From: Lawsonibacter sp.
GTDB lineage: Bacteria; Bacillota; Clostridia; Oscillospirales; Oscillospiraceae
Assembly: GCA_022798855.1 (NCBI GenBank)
Contig: JAAWNI010000108.1
Coordinates: 1-7,546 of the forward strand
DNA: 7,546 nt
Direction: 5' to 3'
Numbering within the stretch: position 1 is the stretch's first letter; every line of letters begins with the position of its first letter. Made by a program: the position numbers and the translations under genes. Shown here one piece after another: positions 1 to 4,997 of the stretch. Below the pieces are notes generated by a model. The model was not told the DNA's origin and made no database searches. It saw nothing but the letters and a program-made list of their open reading frames with translations.

Positions 1-252
1 ATCCGGGCCCTGCGCAAGCGGCTGGAGCACACCTTCTTCCTGGTCCCCGGCTACGGGGCCCAGGGCGGCACCGCCGAGGACGTCCGCTACGCCTTTGACA
101 AGTACGGCCACGGGGCCATCGTCAACTCCTCCAGGGGCATCATGTGCGCCTGGAAGAAGACGGGCAACAACGGCCTGGACTTTGCCCAGGCCGCCCGGGA
201 CGCCGCCATCGCCATGCGGGAGGATATCAAGCAGTTTGTGGCCATCGTGTAG
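1..252 (+). CDS. pyrF: Orotidine 5'-phosphate decarboxylase, C-terminal part (5' end outside window)
   Basis: The open frame from base 1 to the TAG at 250-252 gives 83 residues with no start, so the gene begins upstream of the window. The segment LVPGYGAQGGTAEDV followed by IVNSSRGI is the phosphate-binding end of the TIM barrel in the longer (type 2) PyrF subfamily; the Gly-rich loop and the Arg of NSSRG contact the substrate phosphate. The enzyme decarboxylates OMP to UMP, the last step of de novo pyrimidine synthesis, in the cytosol. The end of the protein (FVAIV) is a normal C-terminus for the family, so the gene looks intact on this side. The next ribosome site (AGGAGG, 251-256) overlaps its stop codon, suggesting that a downstream reading frame was co-translated. 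Other pyr genes are not visible here. Identification rests on motif recognition. Confidence 0.9.
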   Translation: MRALRKRLEHTFFLVPGYGAQGGTAEDVRYAFDKYGHGAIVNSSRGIMCAWKKTGNNGLDFAQAARDAAIAMREDIKQFVAIV

Positions 253-264
253 GAGGTGCGCACT

Positions 265-419
265 GTGGAAGAGGGAAAAGGGCGCCTGTGCCCGCCTGCG
301 GGGCGCGGCTGGAATTGAAGCTCAGGGGCCTCCCCATCGGGGCGGACGGCGGGGGCGGCCTGATTTCGGCGATGATGCGCGGCCAATACAGCGTAGACCT
401 GTACGCCTGGGAGAAATAA
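265..419 (+). pseudogene. Small zinc-ribbon protein, frameshifted remnant
   Basis: GTG at 265 sits 8 bases after a perfect AGGAGG (251-256), yet its frame (VEEGKGRLCPPAGRGWN) stops at 316-318. The frame one base back, open to TAA 417-419, reads PACGARLELKLRGL and ends in SVDLYAWEK. Joining the two frames at 289-294 restores CPACG, a zinc knuckle, and needs just one more C in the run CCC (TGCCCGCC versus TGCCCCGCC). I therefore read this as one gene of about 51 codons that lost a base. Only one CxxC is present, so even the repaired protein lacks the second knuckle of a full ribbon and may be truncated as well. It follows pyrF and precedes an intact zinc-ribbon gene. A sequencing error in the C run is an alternative. 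No function is assigned. Confidence 0.5.
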
Positions 420-483
420 GAAGTCCAGAATGTTACAGATTTTTACATTCCCGGCCTGAAAGGCGGGAGGAAAGGAGCGTTCC

Positions 484-921
484 GTGGCGGACTGCTGTGT
501 ATTTTGCGGGAAAGAATTGAAACGCTTTGAGAAGGTCGAGCTGGCCTGCGCCGGCGTGGCCCAGTTGGCCTGTAAGGACTGCTGGAACAAATATAAGGAC
601 GTGCCCAAAATCGGGCAGTACCGCGCCATGCTGAGCGCCGGCTGGGCGGCGGAACCGGAGAAGCTGCGCGCCATACTGGCGGAGCTGGAACAGGAGGAAG
701 TCGAGGCGGAGAAGCTAAACAAGCTGATGAGCTGCTGCGGCCAGCCCATGACCCCTCTGGGGGTGTCGGAGTACCAGCTGGGCCGGACGGGCTGGATCAT
801 GGGCGACCTGCCCAATCTGTTAGCCGGATCCATGGAGCTGGCCCTCTTCCGCTGTGAGCGCTGCGGGCAGATCAAATTTATGGACCCCAAAATTATGAAA
901 GATCGGATGAAAGAGCTATGA
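484..921 (+). CDS. Protein with two zinc-ribbon modules
   Basis: This 145-aa protein starts at GTG 484, six bases after AAAGGAG (471-477). Two cysteine modules are visible. The N-terminal one has C5xxC8 paired with C30xxC33. The C-terminal one has C84/C85 before GQPM and C124xxC127 in FRCERCGQIKFMDP. Between them lies a charged helix rich in Glu (about residues 58-80). The second module, with its QLGRTGW and GDLPNLLAGSMEL stretch, resembles the small predicted nucleic-acid-binding zinc ribbons of Firmicutes (DUF2082-like, from memory). Its binding partner is unknown. The stop codon overlaps the next start as ATGA, so translation of the phosphatase/acetyltransferase gene is probably coupled to it. 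The upstream broken gene carries the same kind of CPxCG knuckle and may be a decayed relative. Coding status is firm; the function is not. Confidence 0.85.
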   Translation: MADCCVFCGKELKRFEKVELACAGVAQLACKDCWNKYKDVPKIGQYRAMLSAGWAAEPEKLRAILAELEQEEVEAEKLNKLMSCCGQPMTPLGVSEYQLGRTGWIMGDLPNLLAGSMELALFRCERCGQIKFMDPKIMKDRMKEL

Positions 922-2072
922 CCACCATCTATCTTGTCCGCCACGCCGAGGCGGAGGGCAATCTGTACCGCCGCATCCACGGCTGGTACGACTCCCTAAT
1001 CACCGAAAACGGCTACCGGCAGATCGCCGCTCTGGAGGAGCGGTTCCGGGATATCCCTGTAGACGCGGTGTACTCCAGCGACCTGTTCCGGACGCGGACC
1101 ACCGCCCAGGCGGTCTGCCGCCCCAAAAACCTCCCTCTGCATACCGACCCCGGCCTGCGGGAGCTGAACCTGGGGGAGTGGGAGGACCGGACCTTTGGGG
1201 CGGTGCGCCACAGCGCCCCGGAGGTGATGGAGCTGTTCAACCGCACCGACCCGGCCTGGTCGGTGGAGAAGGCGGAGAGTTTTTTCCAGCTGGGGGACCG
1301 GGTGTATGGGGCGGTGCGCCGCCTGGCGGAGAAGCACCCCGGCCAGACCATAGCCCTGTTCAGCCACGGCATGGCCATCCGCCAGTTTTTGGGCCGGGTG
1401 AAGAACGTCCCGCCGGAGGAGTGGCACGCCATGCCCCACGGGGACAACACGGCGGTGTCCCGGCTCACCTTCGACGGGGAGGGGTTCGAGATTCAGTTTG
1501 AGATGGACAACTCCCATCTGCCCGAGGACATCTCCACCCTGGCCCGGCAGGCCTGGTGGCGGAAGGACAAGAAGGCGGCGGCGGACGTGAACCTGTGGAG
1601 CCAAATGCCCATCCACACCTGGGAGCGGGACCGGGAGCTGTACTTGAAGCTGCGGCGGGAGGCCTGCCCCGGCGTGGAGGACGCCCTCCTCCTGGCGGAG
1701 GCGGAGGGGCTGCGGCCCCAGCCCCAGGGGCTTTGGAACGTGAACATTTTCATGGCCGGGGAGCGGCCCGTGGGCATCGCCCTGTACGATATCGGCCGGG
1801 GCGTGGAGGAAAAGGCGGGGTATATCGAGTTTCTGTCCATCCTCCCGGAGGAGAGGGGCAAGGGGCTGGGCATCCAGCTCATCGGCCAGGCGGTGTCCAT
1901 GTACCGAAACAGCGGCCGGGACCGCCTGCGCCTGCGCTGTCCGGCGGAAAACGGCCGGGCTCGGCGGTTCTTTGAACGGTACGGCTTTCATCAGGCCGGC
2001 CAGGAGGAGGGCCAGTACCTTCTGGAGAAGTACATCGGGTATGAGTGGCAGCGCGCGCCCATGGGGGGCTGA
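918..2072 (+). CDS. Histidine phosphatase / GNAT acetyltransferase fusion
   Basis: The 384-aa protein has two domains. Residues 1 to about 200 are a histidine phosphatase (phosphoglycerate-mutase-like): LVRHAE holds the phosphorylated H9 with R8, R58 lies in SSDLFRTR, E82 in LRELNLGEWED, and the second histidine H150 in FSHG. The usual RHG is RHA here. Residues from about 235 to 375 are a GNAT N-acetyltransferase: the acetyl-CoA loop RGKGLG is at 313-318, after the strand EFLSILPEE, and the typical NGRARRFFERYGF (345-357) closes the fold. The phosphatase half should remove phosphate from a small molecule or peptide and the other half transfer acetyl groups; substrates cannot be read from the sequence. 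The frame is open throughout with no internal ribosome site seen, so I take it as a true fusion. The start ATG overlaps the stop of the zinc-ribbon gene. No well-formed terminator with a long T run follows; a 6-bp hairpin ending in TCTTT (2104-2123) may serve. Confidence 0.9.
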   Translation: MTTIYLVRHAEAEGNLYRRIHGWYDSLITENGYRQIAALEERFRDIPVDAVYSSDLFRTRTTAQAVCRPKNLPLHTDPGLRELNLGEWEDRTFGAVRHSAPEVMELFNRTDPAWSVEKAESFFQLGDRVYGAVRRLAEKHPGQTIALFSHGMAIRQFLGRVKNVPPEEWHAMPHGDNTAVSRLTFDGEGFEIQFEMDNSHLPEDISTLARQAWWRKDKKAAADVNLWSQMPIHTWERDRELYLKLRREACPGVEDALLLAEAEGLRPQPQGLWNVNIFMAGERPVGIALYDIGRGVEEKAGYIEFLSILPEERGKGLGIQLIGQAVSMYRNSGRDRLRLRCPAENGRARRFFERYGFHQAGQEEGQYLLEKYIGYEWQRAPMGG

Positions 2073-2077
2073 ACCCT

Positions 2078-2123
2078 GCTCCTTGCGGAGCTTCTATGTA
2101 GGGGCGGCCTGTGGCCGCTCTTT
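2078..2123 (+). terminator. Two small hairpins, weak candidate terminator of the phosphatase operon
   Basis: GCTCC (2078-2082) pairs with GGAGC (2087-2091) and GCGGCC (2104-2109) with GGCCGC (2113-2118), the latter followed by TCTTT. They lie directly after the stop at 2072. The T run is poor, so termination is only plausible. The second hairpin begins with the GTAGGGGC motif seen elsewhere in the window. Confidence 0.35.
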
Positions 2124-2167
2124 CGATAAAATGCGGGAAGCTTCCGGAAATACCTGCCGGTACGTCA

Positions 2168-2250
2168 TGTAGGGCAGGGGTAGAACCCCTGCCTATCCCC
2201 GAAAGGGGATAAAACAAAATCGGATTCCGGCAAGGGCAGAGCCCGTGCCC
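2168..2250. repeat. Cluster of palindromic intergenic repeats
   Basis: Three perfect inverted repeats follow each other. GGCAGGGG (2173-2180) pairs with CCCCTGCC (2186-2193) around TAGAA. TATCCCC (2194-2200) pairs with GGGGATA (2205-2211) around a GAAA tetraloop. GGGCA (2234-2238) pairs with TGCCC (2246-2250). The first begins with GTAGGGC, a variant of the motif found at 2098, 4849 and (reversed) 6223. No reading frame or promoter is evident from 2073 to 2298. These look like dispersed palindromic elements; function unknown. Confidence 0.6.
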
Positions 2251-2298
2251 TGCATTTGGAGGGTTGTGTGATAAGCGTACCTGCGGCCAAACTGCCCC

Positions 2299-2327
2299 TT
2301 GAAAAGCCCGAAATGATGTGGTACAAT
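2299..2327 (+). promoter_or_regulatory. Promoter of the candidate antitoxin RNA
   Basis: TTGAAA (2299-2304) and TACAAT (2322-2327) are separated by exactly 17 bases, a near-consensus sigma-A promoter. The expected start is about 2334. No good reading frame with a ribosome site follows; instead the transcript reaches the terminator at 2369-2424 after some 90 bases. Confidence 0.7.
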
Positions 2328-2345
2328 GGATACAGCCATGAGCTA

Positions 2346-2370
2346 GGTGAGGATGTCCATGGTTTCCACG
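2346..2370 (+). repeat. Direct repeat, antitoxin copy
   Basis: GGTGAGGATGTCCA followed by TGGTTTCCACG is matched at 2516-2539 by GGTGAGGATTTCCA followed by CGTTTCCACC. The two differ at two internal positions, one gap and the last base. The copies are 170 bases apart in the same orientation, one inside the small RNA and one across the toxin start codon on the opposite transcript. Confidence 0.85.
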
Positions 2371-2424
2371 CAAAAAACGATCCCCCTGAGAGAGGTGCAG
2401 ACTCTCCAGGGGGATCGTTTTGCG
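2369..2424. terminator. Shared bidirectional terminator of toxin and antitoxin RNAs
   Basis: ACGATCCCCCTG (2377-2388) pairs perfectly with CAGGGGGATCGT (2407-2418). The stem extends through flanking A/T pairs, and above a bulged A (2389) a second stem GAGAG/CTCTC (2390-2394/2402-2406) closes a seven-base loop, GTGCAGA. Reading right, the stem ends in TTTT (2418-2421); reading left, it ends in six T. Both directions therefore form an intrinsic terminator, as expected for two convergent transcripts. Confidence 0.85.
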
Positions 2425-2434
2425 AATGACGTGC

Positions 2435-2530
2435 TTACTGGCCCTTGTTGTGCCGGTCAAGCCACTTGCAGATGTAGTAGCAAAGGATTCCTGCTGCGAC
2501 CGACATCAGAAAATTGGTGAGGATTTCCAC
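2435..2530 (-). CDS. Candidate Fst-like small membrane toxin (31 aa)
   Basis: GTG at 2530-2528 is preceded by AGGAGGT (complement of 2537-2543) at a spacing of six bases, and the frame ends at TAA (2437-2435). The peptide has a hydrophobic stretch (about residues 3-21, beginning ILTNFLMSVAAGIL) and a polar tail, KWLDRHNKGQ. This is the plan of Fst-family toxins: a single membrane span followed by a short charged tail, and Fst itself also has a Leu-Asp just after the span (from memory). Such peptides insert in the host membrane and harm it when the RNA antitoxin is lost. It has its own promoter (2583-2611), a short leader and a shared terminator, and faces a small RNA with a matching antisense segment. 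Two Cys (17 and 21) within the span are notable. Longer upstream starts in the same frame lack a ribosome site. A small membrane protein with another role is possible. Confidence 0.75.
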   Translation of the reverse strand: MEILTNFLMSVAAGILCYYICKWLDRHNKGQ

Positions 2531-2539
2531 GTTTCCACC
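2516..2539 (-). repeat. Direct repeat, toxin copy across the start codon
   Basis: This copy of the repeat at 2346-2370 covers toxin codons 1-5, the GTG start (2528-2530), the whole spacer and the edge of the ribosome site. Antisense pairing here would block initiation. Confidence 0.85.
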
Positions 2540-2582
2540 TCCTCCCTGTTGCCAGTTTGGACGCAGTAAGGGCAGCACATCC

Positions 2583-2611
2583 ATTATACCAAAATCCGAC
2601 AGGGTGCACAA
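2583..2611 (-). promoter_or_regulatory. Promoter of the toxin mRNA
   Basis: On the minus strand, a perfect TATAAT (complement of 2583-2588) lies 17 bases from TTGTGC (complement of 2606-2611). Transcription would begin near 2576, giving a leader of about 45 bases before the GTG at 2530 and an mRNA of roughly 200 bases ending in the shared terminator. Confidence 0.6.
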
Positions 2612-2617
2612 CCCATG

Positions 2618-2646
2618 TTGACGGAACCTCCGGGGCCTGATATACT
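2618..2646 (+). promoter_or_regulatory. Promoter of the radical SAM gene
   Basis: TTGACG (2618-2623) and TATACT (2641-2646) are spaced by 17 bases, with an expected start near 2653 and a leader of about 65 bases. Its -35 box lies six bases from the -35 box of the divergent toxin promoter, so the two may compete for polymerase or share a regulator. Confidence 0.65.
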
Positions 2647-2717
2647 GAACGGGATACGGGGCGGGGATTTTGCCAACGGCCCGACCCGGCGGACGAAAGA
2701 GGAAGGAGGGGGCTTGC

Positions 2718-4685
2718 ATGTCCTTTGACCGAGAACTATTCCTCCCGGTGAGCCGGGAGGACATGGCCCGGCGTGGGTGGGACGGCTACGACTTTCTGCT
2801 CATCACGGGGGACGCCTATGTAGACCACCCCTCCTTTGGCCCGGCGGTCATCGGCCGGATACTGGAAGCGGAGGGCTGCCGGGTGGCGGTCCTGGCCCAG
2901 CCGGACTGGAGGAGCGCGGACAGCTTCACGGCGCTGGGCCGCCCCCGGCTGGGCGTGCTCATCGGGTCGGGGAACATCGACTCCATGGTGGCCCACTACA
3001 CGGCGGCCAAAAAGCGCCGGCACGACGACGCCTACTCCCCCGGCCGGAGGGCGGGCCTGCGCCCCGACCACGCCGTCATTGTCTATTCCAACCGGGTGCG
3101 GGAGGCCTTTGGGGACATCCCCATCATCATCGGCGGCCTGGAGGCCAGCCTGCGCCGGTTTGCCCACTACGACTACTGGGAGGACAAGGTGCGCCGCTCT
3201 GTTCTGTTTGACGCCCAGGCGGACATCCTCACCTACGGCATGGGGGAGGCCGCCACCCTGGAGATTGCCGCCCGGCTGTCCTCGGGGACGCCGGTGGGGG
3301 AGGTCACCGACGTACGGGGGACCTGCGTCATCGCCAGGCACCCCAGCATCTGCGCCTACCCCAGGGTGGAGGCCCCCTCCTTCGAGGAGGTGTCCGCCTC
3401 GAAGGAAGCCTACGCCCGGGCCAATATGGTGGAGTACCAGGAGCACGACGCGGTGTCTGGCAAAGCCATCACGCAAAAGCACGGGGACCGGTTTTTGATC
3501 GTCAATCCCCCCGCCTTCCCCCTGGCCACCCAGGAGCTGGACCGGGTGGCGGAGCTGCCTTACGTCCGGGAGCCCCACCCCATGTATGACGAGATGGGGG
3601 GCGTGCCCGCCATTGAGGAGGTGCGCTTTTCGGTGGCCCACAACCGGGGGTGTTTCGGGGCCTGCAATTTCTGCTCCCTGGCCTTCCATCAGGGCCGGAC
3701 CATCTCCTGCCGGAGCCACGGCAGCGTGGTCCGGGAGGTGGAGGCGCTCACGGAGCACCCGGGCTTTAAGGGCTACATCCACGACGTAGGGGGCCCCTCG
3801 GCCACCTTCCGCCGGCCCTCCTGCCAGAAGCAGCTGAAGAGCGGCATGTGCCGGAACCGGGCCTGCCTGGCCCCGGAGCCCTGTCCCAACCTGGACGCCG
3901 ACCACACCGACTACATGCTGCTGCTGCGCAAGCTCCGGGCCATCCCCAAGGTAAAGAAGGTATTCATCCGCTCCGGCATCCGCTTCGACTATCTGATGAA
4001 GGACCCCAGCGGGGAATTTTTCACCGACCTGGTCCAGCACCACATCTCGGGGCAGTTGAAGGTGGCCCCGGAGCACTGTGTGGCCCACACGCTGGACTAT
4101 ATGGGCAAGCCCCATATCCAGGTCTATGAGAAATTCCGGGAGAAATACTTCAAGCTGAACCGCCGCTATGGCAAGGACCAGTACCTGGTGCCCTATCTCA
4201 TCTCCTCCCACCCGGGCTGCACCCTGGAGGACGCCGTCCAGCTGGCGGAGTGGCTGAACAAGCAGGGCCACATGCCGGAGCAGGTCCAGGACTTCTACCC
4301 CACCCCCGGCACGCTGGCCACCTGTATGTGGTATACCGGGCTGGACCCCCGGACCATGAAGCCGGTTTTCGTGCCCAAGAGCCCCCATGACAAGGCCCTC
4401 CAGCGGGCGCTGATGCAGTGGCGCAAGCCCCAGAACCGGAAGCTGGTGCTGGAGGCCCTCCACAGGACGGGCCGGGAGGACCTCATCGGCTATGGCAAGC
4501 ACTGTCTGGTGAAGCCGGACAGGGGTCCAGCCGGGCGGGGAGGCCCCGGCGCGCCGCCCTGCAAAAGCCAGCCCGTGAGGGATAAAAAGGCCCGGACGGA
4601 CACCCGCACCCGGGTGGAGAAAAAGGAGAACCCCGTCCGGCCGGTCCGCAAGAAGGGCTGGGCGAAGGCAAAGAAGAAAAAGTAA
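2718..4685 (+). CDS. YgiQ-family radical SAM protein
   Basis: The 655-aa protein starts at ATG 2718, eight bases after AAGGAGG (2703-2709); an earlier in-frame start at 2670 has no ribosome site. The radical SAM cluster motif is C312-FGA-C316-NF-C319, which binds a 4Fe-4S cluster and S-adenosylmethionine. Before it is the long N-terminal domain typical of the YgiQ/UPF0313 family (FLLITGDAYVDHPSFG near residue 25, IGGLEASLRRFAHYDYW near 140). After it come further family features: GGPSATF, a Cys-rich stretch near 373-393, LKVAPEH, and SSHPGC (496-501). The overall length fits the family. The reaction is unknown. The tail from about residue 600 is a lysine- and arginine-rich low-complexity extension ending in AKAKKKK, perhaps RNA-binding; this is inference. 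It is transcribed alone from its own promoter and followed by a terminator at 4804-4826. Confidence 0.92.
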   Translation: MSFDRELFLPVSREDMARRGWDGYDFLLITGDAYVDHPSFGPAVIGRILEAEGCRVAVLAQPDWRSADSFTALGRPRLGVLIGSGNIDSMVAHYTAAKKRRHDDAYSPGRRAGLRPDHAVIVYSNRVREAFGDIPIIIGGLEASLRRFAHYDYWEDKVRRSVLFDAQADILTYGMGEAATLEIAARLSSGTPVGEVTDVRGTCVIARHPSICAYPRVEAPSFEEVSASKEAYARANMVEYQEHDAVSGKAITQKHGDRFLIVNPPAFPLATQELDRVAELPYVREPHPMYDEMGGVPAIEEVRFSVAHNRGCFGACNFCSLAFHQGRTISCRSHGSVVREVEALTEHPGFKGYIHDVGGPSATFRRPSCQKQLKSGMCRNRACLAPEPCPNLDADHTDYMLLLRKLRAIPKVKKVFIRSGIRFDYLMKDPSGEFFTDLVQHHISGQLKVAPEHCVAHTLDYMGKPHIQVYEKFREKYFKLNRRYGKDQYLVPYLISSHPGCTLEDAVQLAEWLNKQGHMPEQVQDFYPTPGTLATCMWYTGLDPRTMKPVFVPKSPHDKALQRALMQWRKPQNRKLVLEALHRTGREDLIGYGKHCLVKPDRGPAGRGGPGAPPCKSQPVRDKKARTDTRTRVEKKENPVRPVRKKGWAKAKKKK

Positions 4686-4711
4686 CCGGAAGCGCCGGCG
4701 GGCGCCCCTCC

Positions 4712-4765
4712 AAGGCTCCCTCTTTGAGGGAGCTGGCGCCGCCATAGGCGGCGTCTGAGGGAGTC
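4712..4765 (+). repeat. Folded intergenic repeat, copy 1 (A-A'-B-B'-A'')
   Basis: GGCTCCCTC (4714-4722) pairs with GAGGGAGCT (4726-4734) around TTT. CGCCGCC (4737-4743) pairs with GGCGGCG (4747-4753) around ATA. A further copy of the right arm, GAGGGAGT, follows at 4757-4764. The last arm could replace the second in pairing with the first, giving two mutually exclusive folds. The sequence matches a class of intergenic repeat I recall as abundant in high-GC gut Clostridia. Confidence 0.65.
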
Positions 4766-4773
4766 AACTTTTT

Positions 4774-4826
4774 CCAGCCCCCCGCCACGGCTGAGCCGTG
4801 CCACCCCCTCCCAGAGGGGGGCTTTT
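4774..4826 (-). repeat. Folded intergenic repeat, copy 2, inverted
   Basis: Read on the minus strand, the same layout appears: a C-rich arm (complement of 4814-4821) with its partner (complement of 4804-4810), a second hairpin CACGGC/GCCGTG (4786-4791/4795-4800), then a third G-rich arm (complement of 4777-4784). It faces copy 1 across the short A/T-rich spacer around 4766-4773. Confidence 0.6.
4804..4826 (+). terminator. Terminator after the radical SAM gene
   Basis: CCCCCTC (4804-4810) pairs with GAGGGGG (4814-4820) around CCA and is followed by GCTTTTAT. It lies about 120 bases after the stop at 4685 and is also the end of the inverted repeat copy 2, which may thus supply the termination function. 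Confidence 0.6.
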
Positions 4827-4848
4827 ATACGGGCCCCACGGATATGCT

Positions 4849-4874
4849 GTAGGGGCGCACATTGTGCGCCCGCC
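4849..4874. repeat. GTAGGGGC palindromic element
   Basis: After TGTAG, GGGCGCAC (4853-4860) pairs perfectly with GTGCGCCC (4864-4871) around ATT. It shares the TGTAGGGGC lead with sites at 2096 and (reversed) 6223. No gene lies near it. Confidence 0.6.
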
Positions 4875-4901
4875 TCTATCGGACTTACCCAATGGCAGCG
4901 G

Positions 4902-4947
4902 AAAAGCCCCCCTTGCTAAGGGGGGTGCCCCGCAGGGGCGGGGGGAT
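4902..4947 (+). repeat. Folded intergenic repeat, copy 3 (A-A'-B-B'-A'')
   Basis: CCCCCCTT (4907-4914) pairs with AAGGGGGG (4918-4925) around GCT. GCCCC (4927-4931) pairs with GGGGC (4935-4939) around GCA. A third G arm, GGGGGG (4940-4945), can compete for the C-rich arm. The layout equals copies 1 and 2 although the bases differ. Confidence 0.65.
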
Positions 4948-4956
4948 TCCACCCAA

Positions 4957-4991
4957 ACAAAAAGAGCGGGACGGGCGTATGGCCCGTCCCG
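4957..4991 (-). terminator. Terminator of the lipoprotein gene
   Basis: CGGGACGGGC (4967-4976) pairs perfectly with GCCCGTCCCG (4982-4991) around a five-base loop. Read on the minus strand, the 10-bp stem is followed by CTCTTTTTG. It begins six bases after the stop of the minus-strand gene at 4998, so assignment is clear. Confidence 0.88.
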
Positions 4992-4997
4992 TTTGGG

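Larger units (their letters stand above)
2334..2424 (+). ncRNA. Candidate antisense antitoxin RNA of a par/Fst-like type I system
   Basis: A roughly 90-base RNA is expected between the promoter at 2299-2327 and the bidirectional terminator at 2369-2424. Its 5' part (2346-2369) is a near copy of the plus strand across the toxin start site (2516-2538), so in RNA form it is complementary to the toxin mRNA over the ribosome site spacer, the GTG start codon and the first codons. The pairing has three blocks: GGTGAGGAT, TCCA and GTTTCCAC, with two mismatched columns and one extra G. Its 3' hairpin is also fully complementary to the hairpin of the toxin mRNA, as both come from opposite strands of the same DNA. 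In the par/Fst locus of Enterococcus plasmids the antitoxin RNAII has the same layout and blocks translation of the toxin. The transcript itself is inferred, not observed. Confidence 0.65.

Noticed and set aside
996..1991. A 331-codon minus-strand frame opposite the phosphatase/acetyltransferase gene
   Set aside because: Composition typical of an antisense shadow; the plus-strand frame carries both catalytic motif sets.
2353..2520. A 55-codon plus-strand frame beginning MSMVSTQKTI, inside the candidate antitoxin RNA
   Set aside because: It runs through the strong terminator hairpin and then antisense to the whole toxin gene, so a full transcript is unlikely. The AGGTGAGG before it belongs to the repeat. 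A leader peptide cannot be fully excluded.
2670..2717. Longer start for the radical SAM protein
   Set aside because: The extra 16 residues are translated from the ribosome-site region; ATG 2718 has AAGGAGG at ideal distance.
2736..4745. A 669-codon minus-strand frame opposite the radical SAM gene
   Set aside because: Low-complexity translation rich in Gly, Pro, Val and His, no motif and no ribosome site. It is the usual shadow of a GC-rich gene; the plus strand has a clear family match.
4712..4947. CRISPR array or tRNA-like gene in the repeat-rich gap
   Set aside because: The repeats are inverted and unequal, with no constant spacer length. No tRNA features such as GTTC-A or a CCA end are present in the right place.
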